From positions 19,094 to 83,093 of the forward strand of contig CAVPOO010000005.1 of the NCBI GenBank assembly GCA_963707015.1: a stretch of 64,000 nucleotides of DNA, written 5' to 3'. Position 1 is the first letter of the stretch. Each line of letters begins with the position of its first letter. Under the pieces are notes generated by a model that saw nothing but the letters and a program-made list of their open reading frames with translations, had not been told where the DNA came from and searched no databases. Shown here in pieces: positions 1-7,008 of the stretch. A program made the position numbers and the translations under genes. Source of the stretch: CAVPOO01 sp963707015 (GTDB taxonomy: Bacteria; Pseudomonadota; Gammaproteobacteria; Thiohalobacterales; Thiohalobacteraceae).

Positions 1-654
1 TTCGTGATCCAGCTGCGAGCAATGCTGCGAGCCAATGCGGGGCTCGAGAACCTGCAAATACTCTTTCCCATGATCGCCAAAGTGGGGGAGCTCGATGAGG
101 CGTTAGAGCTGCTGGCTCACGCGCATCGCGGGCTCGTGGAAGAAGGCCAGGCGATGGCAAAGCCAGAGGTAGGCGTGATGATCGAAGTACCTTCCGCTGT
201 CTTTCTGACCAAAGCCCTGGCGAAACGAGTGGATTACCTTTCCATCGGTAGCAACGATCTTGCTCAATACATACTTGCGGCAGACAGAACCAACGCTCAG
301 GTAACGACCCCCTACGACGCGCTGCATCCCGCCGTCCTTAACGCGATTTGCACGGTCATCCGCGACGCTCATGAAGGAAACACGCCCGTAAGCGTATGTG
401 GTGAAATGGCCGGTGATCCCGCCGGAGCTCTGGTACTTCTCGGCATGGGCGCCGATGCGCTGAGCATGAGCCCCGGGAGTCTTGCGCGCGTCAAGCTGGC
501 GATTCGCGCCTTCACCATGAAACGAGCCCGAGCGCTCGCAGATGAAGCGCTCGGGCAAGAGGACGGAAGGCAAGTCTGGCGCCTGCTCAATGGTGCGCTC
601 GAACGGGCTGGCGTCCTGACGGATCGACCCGGTGTCGGAAGTAGCGCTGCATGA
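1..654 (+). CDS. ptsP: PtsP-type PEP-protein phosphotransferase (enzyme I), C-terminal part
   Basis: This is the 3' end of an enzyme I-type phosphoenolpyruvate-protein phosphotransferase; the gene starts before the window. The visible 217 residues are the PEP-utiliser C-terminal TIM barrel. The signature SIGSNDLAQYILAADR is near residue 80 and the segment SVCGEMAGDP, with the cysteine expected to protonate the enolpyruvate, is near residue 130. Enzyme I autophosphorylates from PEP and passes the phosphate to an HPr-type carrier in the cytoplasm. The nitrogen-PTS form PtsP, with an N-terminal GAF domain, is the usual one in such gammaproteobacteria. The GAF part lies outside the window, so PtsP rather than PtsI is an inference. 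Confidence 0.85.
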   Translation, partial: FVIQLRAMLRANAGLENLQILFPMIAKVGELDEALELLAHAHRGLVEEGQAMAKPEVGVMIEVPSAVFLTKALAKRVDYLSIGSNDLAQYILAADRTNAQVTTPYDALHPAVLNAICTVIRDAHEGNTPVSVCGEMAGDPAGALVLLGMGADALSMSPGSLARVKLAIRAFTMKRARALADEALGQEDGRQVWRLLNGALERAGVLTDRPGVGSSAA

Positions 655-806
655 AACGCCGGAGCCGCTGGCAGGGCGACGCGAGCGCGGATGGACTGTC
701 GTTTGCGACGTCGATCACGTCGAGTATGGGAATCTCCTCGGGGTGTGAATAATGCGTCGACGAGTACACCGCAAGCGTTTCATCTTCTTCCCGGAACTGA
801 ACAGTT
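655..806 (-). pseudogene. possible C-terminal gene remnant
   Basis: A minus-strand frame without stops runs from 806 into the ptsP 3' end. It encodes a compositionally plausible peptide (for example VYSSTHYSHPEEIPILDVID, then a stretch rich in SPCQRLRRFMQ). There is no start codon with a ribosome site and part of the upstream sequence belongs to a repeat. I do not recognise the family. It may be the tail of a gene truncated when the adjacent repeat inserted. Confidence 0.2.
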
Positions 807-837
807 CAGGGGGCCACGCTTGCGAGTCGACGCTACA

Positions 838-996
838 TTATCGATGCAGGGTGGGTTAGGCACGCCGTTTGTGCCGTAACCCACGGGACGTGCCGGCAGG
901 CACTCATTAAAATATGCGTCGTGTTGCTTCGCAAAGATTGGTGGGTTACGCAAAAAACGCTAACCCACCCTACATTTGACTTAAGTCAGTGCCATT
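838..996 (+). mobile_element. MITE-like dispersed repeat, copy A (left end decayed)
   Basis: About 159 bp closely matching the complete copy at 54151-54334. It begins at atcgatgcagggtgggtta and ends with acttaagtcagtgccatt. Inside are two hairpins built on gtgggtta/taacccac. The right terminal repeat is present, but the left one has no match, so this copy is truncated. It encodes no protein and fills the gap between ptsP and the dCache gene. Confidence 0.75.
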
Positions 997-1021
997 CAGA
1001 CCTGACCCCGACTTTGCTCAG

Positions 1022-2131
1022 TCATCCGCCCATATCCTGGTAATCAGGATCCGCGGCCAGGCCGGCAAAAGCTTCGCCCCCGGACCACTCACCCGCGCGT
1101 ATATACCAGAATGACCACATTACCAGAGAGTATAAGACCAGCGTAAGCCCGGCGATTGCCGGTCGCTTGCCGGCCATGGTCTGCAGGACTTCCTGCTCAT
1201 CAATCTCTGCCATAACTGCCCAGCGGAATGCCCCGATCTGTGTCGCGCTGTAAGCAGAAAGCACTGTTACACCGCGATAATCGGGGACAAACAAGGTCCC
1301 GCTCTCTCCGCCCAATGCCCGCTTCACCGGCTCGGTATCGACCTCAGTCTTCAAAATCGTGGAATCCGCGCTGAAGCGCGAATCGCTGCGCATCAGCAGG
1401 TCCTCGCCAACCAGGTAGGTCTCACCGGTTGCTCCCATGCCGGCCGTGAACTGCATAATGGATTTGATGCGTTCGGTCGGCACCTGCAACCCCAACACGC
1501 CGAGGACCTGTCCGTCGGCATCGCGCATGGCCGTGGCAACGAACATGGCGGGCTCGCCGGCACTGGGGGCATAGGGTGCGAAATCACTGAACACAACCTC
1601 ACGTTCTCCCGCCGCCTTCATGGCCCCTCGGAATACCTCTGCCAGTCCGGTTTCACGCCAGGGCCCGGTCACCAGATTGGTTTCCAGATCGGCTTCCTTT
1701 TCCACGCTATAGAGAACGTCACCGTCTTTACCGATGAGAAAAAAATCATAGTAGCCGCGTTCTGCGACGAACCGTTTGGCCAGAACATCCAGGTCCGCCT
1801 GCAAGGCACTCACGGAAAAATCATAATCGAGCCTGGCATTGGCCTTGTCTCTGGAGCCCTGATAAGCCTTCCAGTAGCTGTTAATGTCAACCTGTTTGGA
1901 CAGCAGTCCTTCGTTGAGACTCCAGAACGTGATCTCAGCCCTGACCGTATCAAAGTAGGACTCCAGCGCCTCCTTTCTGAGCGAACTCAACAGCAGAAAA
2001 CGCTCCGCAAACTGCTCGAGCTGCGAACCTACAACAAAGCGGATGGCCGCAAATCCGATTCCGCCCAGCAGCAGGGCAAGTGAGGTCGCTGTGATCAGCC
2101 AGAAACGCAGTGCGTTGCGCTTTTTATGCAT
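1022..2131 (-). CDS. dCache-type periplasmic sensor membrane protein
   Basis: A 369-residue protein with an N-terminal membrane helix (about residues 10-30), a long periplasmic region and a second helix near residues 325-345. The middle contains two PAS-like Cache subdomains, recognisable from DFFLIGKDGDVLYSV, a GATGETYLVG-type segment and the closing RWAVMAEIDEQEV. Such domains bind small ligands, but here no kinase, cyclase or methyl-accepting output domain follows the second helix. The start at 2131 is preferred to 2149 because GAGGA lies 9-10 bases upstream. It overlaps the TAXI gene by 8 bases (ATGCATAA), so the two are probably translationally coupled. The function may be to present ligand information to a separate partner; that is inference. 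Confidence 0.75.
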   Translation of the reverse strand: MHKKRNALRFWLITATSLALLLGGIGFAAIRFVVGSQLEQFAERFLLLSSLRKEALESYFDTVRAEITFWSLNEGLLSKQVDINSYWKAYQGSRDKANARLDYDFSVSALQADLDVLAKRFVAERGYYDFFLIGKDGDVLYSVEKEADLETNLVTGPWRETGLAEVFRGAMKAAGEREVVFSDFAPYAPSAGEPAMFVATAMRDADGQVLGVLGLQVPTERIKSIMQFTAGMGATGETYLVGEDLLMRSDSRFSADSTILKTEVDTEPVKRALGGESGTLFVPDYRGVTVLSAYSATQIGAFRWAVMAEIDEQEVLQTMAGKRPAIAGLTLVLYSLVMWSFWYIRAGEWSGGEAFAGLAADPDYQDMGG

Positions 2132-3284
2132 TCTTATGTCTCCTCTCACTGGCTCTGGTATCGGACGAAGACAGCGGATGGCCTGTCAGCGCCAGGCTGT
2201 CCCGCACCACCGTATCCACGGCCTGCCAGGTAAAACTGAAATGCTCGAACTCTTCCTGGCTGACACGATCCTTGTCCAGATCCTGCACGACCTGATGCAG
2301 CATATGGATCAGTCCGTCTTTCAGTTCATAGAGGGTTTGCACTGACTCGGTATTGCGCGCCTGTTTCGCAACCTCCATCAGCTGCATCGTATATTTGCTG
2401 ATCCGTACCTTGCGCCTGCGTGTGAAATGGGAACGTAACGCCAGGGCCGCCGAGGTCAGTATGGCGACCACATACAGAAGCGATGCAAGAAGACGTGTGT
2501 TCTGTTGCCAGAAATCAGGCTTCTCACGGTCATAATAGCGTCTGGCCCCGGGATGCAGCGGTGTGGAAATCCTGCCCTCGCTGTCAACCGCGCCAATGAA
2601 CCCGGCGAGGTTGTTCAACGCGATCAGATCGGAGCGGCGCTCGAACAGGGTACGCGTGAGGGTATGCACCAGATTGGTATCGAGATCCGCACGCGCGACC
2701 AGCAGCCGTTCCAGCACCGCAGTGGGCAAATCACGGTCCGGGAGCGGCGGCGATCCGCGGTAGGAGCCGAGCGGGATAACACCCGAGCTCAGGGTGGGCT
2801 TCCTGAGCGCCAGTGCGTCTGACTGTTGAATGGGCACCAGCCGCATCGGATGATCACGCACCAGCTCGCGAATCGACAGGTTACCGGGTGCGCGCACCCT
2901 GAACACGGCGTCAACCTGGCCCATGATCATGGCGAAATTGGCGGTGTCCTCTGACATCGGCAATGCCGTGAGTTGCTCACTGGAGAGTCCGTAGTGCTCC
3001 GCCGTGAACACGAATGCACTGCTCTGTCCGCTGCCAGCCGGCCCGATAGCCACGCGATAGCCCTCGAGATCCTCGAAACCCTGTATGTCGGATGATTCCT
3101 TCACGATCAGCTGGTAGGCATCGAAATACAGGGACGCTACCGCGTTCACCGTATCATCGGCGCGGATATCGGCCTGCATGGTGGCCAAATCGACCTGTCC
3201 GGCCTCCAGCAGCCTGACATTTTGCGACGAGCCATTGGTTTCGAAAACATCAAGGGTTGTGTTCGGTACCGTCGCATTGAACAC
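2124..3284 (-). CDS. TAXI-family TRAP-type solute-binding protein with C-terminal membrane helix
   Basis: The readable frame covers most of a TAXI (NMT1-like) solute receptor: ligand-fold segments QVDLATMQADIRADD and GYRVAIGPAGSGQSSAF, then a late membrane helix (about residues 265-288) and a charged, coiled-coil-prone tail of about 90 residues. The tail is unusual, since TAXI receptors are normally free or lipid-anchored. No TRAP permease gene is nearby, which suggests a sensory rather than transport role. The GTG start at 3284 is only the first start downstream of an in-frame TGA. The true protein plausibly begins at ATG 3443, where the frame encodes a signal anchor and the expected RLSIAAGPSSGEAF motif. 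It overlaps the dCache gene downstream. Confidence 0.75.
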   Translation of the reverse strand: MFNATVPNTTLDVFETNGSSQNVRLLEAGQVDLATMQADIRADDTVNAVASLYFDAYQLIVKESSDIQGFEDLEGYRVAIGPAGSGQSSAFVFTAEHYGLSSEQLTALPMSEDTANFAMIMGQVDAVFRVRAPGNLSIRELVRDHPMRLVPIQQSDALALRKPTLSSGVIPLGSYRGSPPLPDRDLPTAVLERLLVARADLDTNLVHTLTRTLFERRSDLIALNNLAGFIGAVDSEGRISTPLHPGARRYYDREKPDFWQQNTRLLASLLYVVAILTSAALALRSHFTRRRKVRISKYTMQLMEVAKQARNTESVQTLYELKDGLIHMLHQVVQDLDKDRVSQEEFEHFSFTWQAVDTVVRDSLALTGHPLSSSDTRASERRHKNA

Positions 3285-3443
3285 CTGCGCGATTGCGGAG
3301 GCCAGCTGGAAAGCCTCGCCGCTGCTCGGACCGGCGGCAATTGACAGGCGGGTCTCGCGGGTCCCCAGCGCCCAGGCCAGAATGGCGGACAGCGTGGCAA
3401 CTCAGACAATCGCCACGACGATCGATCGGATCTTGCCCTCCAT
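3285..3443 (-). pseudogene. 5' part of the TAXI gene, interrupted by an in-frame TGA
   Basis: In the same frame as the TAXI receptor, ATG at 3443 opens MEGKIRSIVVAIV, then TGA at 3404-3402, then VATLSAILAWALGTRETR and the conserved RLSIAAGPSSGEAF segment. The stop falls inside the hydrophobic signal anchor, where a tryptophan codon (TGG) would fit. The downstream GTG lies after the conserved N-terminal ligand-domain strand, so re-initiation there would give a damaged protein. Possible causes are a nonsense mutation, a base-calling error or stop read-through. Confidence 0.6.
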
Positions 3444-3877
3444 CACGGGCGCTCGTGCTTCCCCGGCTCAGCGGTCATCATAGCGCGAATGATAGGTTAA
3501 AGACGCCGTCCCGGCAGGGCTGCGAGGCGGGTTAACTGGCCCGGCGACGTCACGACCGGTTCGACCGGTTGCACCACCCCTTGGCTATGACGCTCTGGTC
3601 GCACACATGTCATGGGACGAAGTAGTCTAGCGCGTCAGGGACAAGCAGCGGGTCATCGATCTGATCGGCGACGGCCGCCGTGACCTGCAGTCCCTGTTGT
3701 TGCGACGATTACTCATCGAACAGGCTTAGACACGGACGCCCTGCTCAGAGTCGCAGAGCGGGTCCGAGCGCTTGCTGTTGCAGCATCCGGAAAGACCTCA
3801 AAGTCAGTCGTAGCACTGGGAAAGCGGTTGTTTCGCTGAGGCAGTTATGGGACCCTTAGGGGCCCAGCCTGCTGGCC
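3444..3877. other. 434-bp gap with a small broken reading frame
   Basis: No convincing gene. At 3607-3729 on the plus strand a 41-codon frame begins MSWDEVV, is interrupted by TAG at 3628-3630 and continues through RVRDKQRVIDLIGDGRRDLQ to a stop. It resembles the end of a decayed small gene, but I do not recognise it. The rest contains short palindromes such as gaccggttcgaccggtt and cccttaggggccc and nothing else I can name. Confidence 0.3.
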
Positions 3878-5488
3878 TTGCCGAAGCCACAATACTTGCG
3901 GAGCACTGTCATTAAAACGCCTGCAGCAACGCAACCAGAACCGGGCCGAGTGCAACCCTGGCAGCGACCCGTGGCCCTGGGCCTGGCCGCCGTGGCGGGC
4001 GCCGCGGTGATGGTCGTCGAGCTGGGTGTTGCTCGAATCCTCACGCCGGTGTTCGGCGGCTCAATCACCGTGTGGGCCCTGGTGATCGCCACCACCATGC
4101 TGGCGCTTGCTGCGGGCTATGCCTTCGGCGGGCGGCGGGCCGATGTGAAGGGGGGGCTGCTGGTAGCCCGGCGTGCGGCGGTGTTTGGCGCCCTGTTGTG
4201 CGCGGCGATTCCCTTCGTTCGTCCGCCGCTTATCGCGGCAACCATCGATCTCTCTACCATCACGGGGGCCGCGATCGCCGCGTTGGTCCTGATTGCGCCC
4301 TCGCTGTTCTTCCTGAGTCAGGTCTCGCCTGCCCTGATCCGTGGTCTGTCGTCGGACGGGATTGGCCATGTGGGCGGCACCGCCGGTGGTATCTATGCGG
4401 TCTCAACGGTCGGTAGCCTGGTCGGCACGCTCGGCGCGGTCTGGGTCTTTCTTTATGCCCCGCTCACAGCCGCGTTTCTTGGCACGGCACTGTTGACCGT
4501 CACGCCCGCGCTCCTGCTGCGGGCGCCCGCAGCAGGAGCCGCAGCCGCGATGCTGACGATCGCCGTGCTGCTCGGCATGAGTCTGACAGGTGGCACGCCA
4601 GAGGTCAGCGCGCTCAACGCGGACGGCCAGGTCTACCGGCTCCTGGCCAAGCGGCAGACCCTTTACGGCGAGCTGCGCGTCGTGGAGAAGGGCGAGGACT
4701 TCCGCTATATGATTGTCAACGGCACGGACCAGGGCGGCATCGACCTGCACACGGAGCGGTCCGCCTACGCTTACGACGATGGCATGATTGGACTGGCCAG
4801 ACTCTATGCTCCGGGCATGACAAACGCCTTGATCATCGGCCTGGGCCCCGGCGTGATGGCCGAGACCCTGACGCGGGAAGGCGTACAGGTGGATGTGGTC
4901 GAGATCGACGCCGAGGTGCTGCGGGCCGCCCGTGCGTATTTCGCCTACCAGGGCGAGGCGGTGGTGGCAGACGGCCGGCGCTTTCTGCAACGAACCGACC
5001 AGAGATGGGACGTGATCTACATGGATGCCTTTCTCGGCGGCAACCCACCGTGGCAGCTCTACACGGAGGAGGCATTCGCACTTTACCGCGCGCATCTCAA
5101 ACCCAACGGTGTGGTGGTGCTCAACCTGATTGGCAGTCATCTGGACCCCGCTCAGCGCCCGGCACTCGAGGCGGTCGTGGGCACCGCACGTACCGTATTC
5201 TCTACCGTGGATGTCTATCCCGATCCCTGGGAGCTGGATGACTACCCCACGCGTAACCTCTTTATCGCCGCCAGTGAGCAGCCCCGGGTGATGCCACGGC
5301 GCGCCGGTAATCCGCGTGCCGCCAGGCGACTCTCCGAGGCGCTCGCGCGCAGTCTGCCCATCACGGTTGACTCCGGACGACGACTCACCGACGACTCGGC
5401 GCCGCTGGAACCCCTGGTGCGTCGGACCACCGAGATCCTGCGTTCCCGCACCCGCGAGTATCTGCCGTTTGATGTCCTCTTCGACTAA
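3878..5488 (+). CDS. spermidine-synthase-like protein fused to a membrane domain
   Basis: A 536-residue protein in two parts. Residues about 30-250 are very hydrophobic with some seven or eight helices; the early segment MVVELGVARILTPVFGGS is typical of the membrane domain found before spermidine-synthase-like proteins. Residues about 290-500 form a class I methyltransferase fold: the glycine loop NALIIGLGPGVMAE, an acidic ribose contact VDVVEIDAEVL and VIYMDAFLGGNPPW, equivalent to the aminopropyltransferase active-site loop. Catalysis of polyamine synthesis is unproven because these fusions form their own branch. The TTG start is weak; a GTG at 3950 is an alternative. Flanking regions hold no clear partner. 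Confidence 0.75.
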   Translation: MPKPQYLRSTVIKTPAATQPEPGRVQPWQRPVALGLAAVAGAAVMVVELGVARILTPVFGGSITVWALVIATTMLALAAGYAFGGRRADVKGGLLVARRAAVFGALLCAAIPFVRPPLIAATIDLSTITGAAIAALVLIAPSLFFLSQVSPALIRGLSSDGIGHVGGTAGGIYAVSTVGSLVGTLGAVWVFLYAPLTAAFLGTALLTVTPALLLRAPAAGAAAAMLTIAVLLGMSLTGGTPEVSALNADGQVYRLLAKRQTLYGELRVVEKGEDFRYMIVNGTDQGGIDLHTERSAYAYDDGMIGLARLYAPGMTNALIIGLGPGVMAETLTREGVQVDVVEIDAEVLRAARAYFAYQGEAVVADGRRFLQRTDQRWDVIYMDAFLGGNPPWQLYTEEAFALYRAHLKPNGVVVLNLIGSHLDPAQRPALEAVVGTARTVFSTVDVYPDPWELDDYPTRNLFIAASEQPRVMPRRAGNPRAARRLSEALARSLPITVDSGRRLTDDSAPLEPLVRRTTEILRSRTREYLPFDVLFD

Positions 5489-5531
5489 CTCGGCAGTGTG
5501 GGGTTAACCGGAAGCGTGTAACTCACCGAAA

Positions 5532-5640
5532 GACCTGTGGCAAATGGACTTGAAAGGCCATTTTGCGACCACGGCGGGACACTGCCAGCCACTGACGGTG
5601 CTGGACGATCATTCCCGCTTCAACCTGGCCGCGCAGCCCC
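5532..5640 (+). pseudogene. IS481-type transposase fragment
   Basis: The frame reads DLWQMDLKGHF and then LTVLDDHSRFNLA, the start of the integrase catalytic core of IS481-type transposases, with the first catalytic Asp in QMD and the second in LDDHSR. Only about 36 residues remain. The frame then departs from the family, and neither an upstream HTH part nor terminal repeats were found. It is a dead remnant. Confidence 0.65.
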
Positions 5641-5684
5641 TGGAGAATCGGATGCGGCTTAGCCGGGTTCTCGCACGTTCGTCC

Positions 5685-5876
5685 ACCGGCATCTTGCAGA
5701 ACCCACACCTGCACAGCGACATCACTGTCATGGACACCCTCTTTCACTTTGGTGCCGGACTTGACCTCAATGAGGTTCCAGCCGTTCGCGATGCGCTCCA
5801 GCACATCGGCGCGGACCAGCACGTCCTTGTGTAAGAACGCACCTTCGACGATCGCCGGCACCGAAGGAGGCGCCAC
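5685..5876 (-). pseudogene. DUF2779-like PD-(D/E)XK nuclease fragment
   Basis: The minus-strand peptide AIVEGAFLHKDVLVRADVLE, followed by NGWNLIEVKSGTKVKE and SDVAVQVWVLQDAG, matches the core expected of DUF2779-type nuclease-fold proteins: an acidic residue, then RADVLE, then the E-V-K triad residues. A stop immediately upstream and frame breakdown at both ends show that only about 64 residues survive. Recognition is by motif memory, not by search. It abuts the IS481 fragment, so the insertion sequence may have destroyed it. Confidence 0.45.
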
Positions 5877-5907
5877 GCTCTAGCAGCGAAAAAGCTGTTA
5901 CGCGAAG

Positions 5908-7008
5908 ATGCCGCGGCCGCATAGCCAGGCACATGGCACCCTGCACCAGTTCATTCGGCGGGTTCAACGGCCCGTCCCCTCACTGTTTGTGTCGCTGTTA
6001 CCTTGTAATGAACTTCAATTGTCGCAGCTTCCTTACCCAGGCGGTTCCCTAATCGACGCACTGACGCCGCTCGTCCGGAAAGAAAAGTTCGCCTACAATC
6101 CCTTCAATAAGCGATGTGGAAAAACTGCGTCAACAACGGTTGGGTTTGACCGCTTACGTATAACAACAATATCCCGCCATAACCGAATCAATATCAATCT
6201 ATTCAACCTCGATGTCGGCACGACCGCTGACGACCCGTCATTTTTTCGAGACATTTTTAATGATTTCCGTCTTCTTGTACCCAGCACTTTGCTGGTACTT
6301 AGCGGAAATAACTCACGACTCCTCTCCTGGGATGTAGGTGATCGCATCCTGTTGAACAACCTCCCCGATGGAGATCCTGCTCCGGATGGCAGTACGCTTT
6401 TCAGTTCGGTCGTTGCAGGACGGCCGTCCCAGCTTCTTGAGAACGACGTGATAGGCCTGGACAAGGAGATTGCCAGCGTGACTCCTATCACCCCGGCCGT
6501 CGATCTGGTGGCTTCTGTCTTGCCGAGCAGCAGCTCAGTGCAGCTCGGCAGCGCAGCCTCGGCCTTCGCCACCATTATGAACGCGGGTACCGCGGACGCC
6601 ACCAGTTGCGACATCACCCCGCTGACCGTCGTGCCCGGGGAATTTGTCTACCAGACCACCGATCCGGCGACGAACGCGTTGACCGGCACACCGAATACGC
6701 CGGCGGATATCGCAGCGGGTGGGTCGCAGAGCTACGTCTTCGCATTTACGCCAACGGCGGAGATTCCACCGACTGAGATAGAGCTGGCCTTTGACTGCAC
6801 CAATTCCGATCCGGCACCTGTTGTGCCCGGGCTGAATACCCTCCTGTTGTCATCGTCAAGCACCCCGGTGCCCGATATCGTCGCCCTGGCCGCCACGCCG
6901 ACAGGTGACGGCATCGTTAAAAGGGGCGGAGATATCAGGGGCGAGGCTACGCTCGGGTGTGGTCGGCGCCACGAGGGCGCTACCCGAGCGCAGCCCGCCA
7001 ACTACTAG
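5908..7008 (+). CDS. composite hypothetical protein with a CARDB-like C-terminal half
   Basis: The 366-residue frame looks like two pieces. Residues 1 to about 190 come from DNA visibly richer in A+T than its neighbours and have no signal peptide. From about residue 193 (TPAVDLVASVLPSSSSVQLG) the sequence is Thr/Ser/Ala/Pro-rich and resembles a secreted beta-sandwich segment with NAGTADATSC and AFDCTNSDPAP, ending near VALAATPTGDGIV. The tail from GGDIRGEATLG looks like read-through. No ribosome site precedes the start. It may be a truncated secreted-protein gene joined to unrelated DNA. It ends convergently, overlapping the next gene by 4 bases. Confidence 0.4.
   Translation: MPRPHSQAHGTLHQFIRRVQRPVPSLFVSLLPCNELQLSQLPYPGGSLIDALTPLVRKEKFAYNPFNKRCGKTASTTVGFDRLRITTISRHNRININLFNLDVGTTADDPSFFRDIFNDFRLLVPSTLLVLSGNNSRLLSWDVGDRILLNNLPDGDPAPDGSTLFSSVVAGRPSQLLENDVIGLDKEIASVTPITPAVDLVASVLPSSSSVQLGSAASAFATIMNAGTADATSCDITPLTVVPGEFVYQTTDPATNALTGTPNTPADIAAGGSQSYVFAFTPTAEIPPTEIELAFDCTNSDPAPVVPGLNTLLLSSSSTPVPDIVALAATPTGDGIVKRGGDIRGEATLGCGRRHEGATRAQPANY

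Noticed and set aside
3402..3404. Selenocysteine codon at the in-frame TGA
   Set aside because: It lies in a hydrophobic signal anchor with no downstream hairpin evident and no selenoprotein family resemblance.
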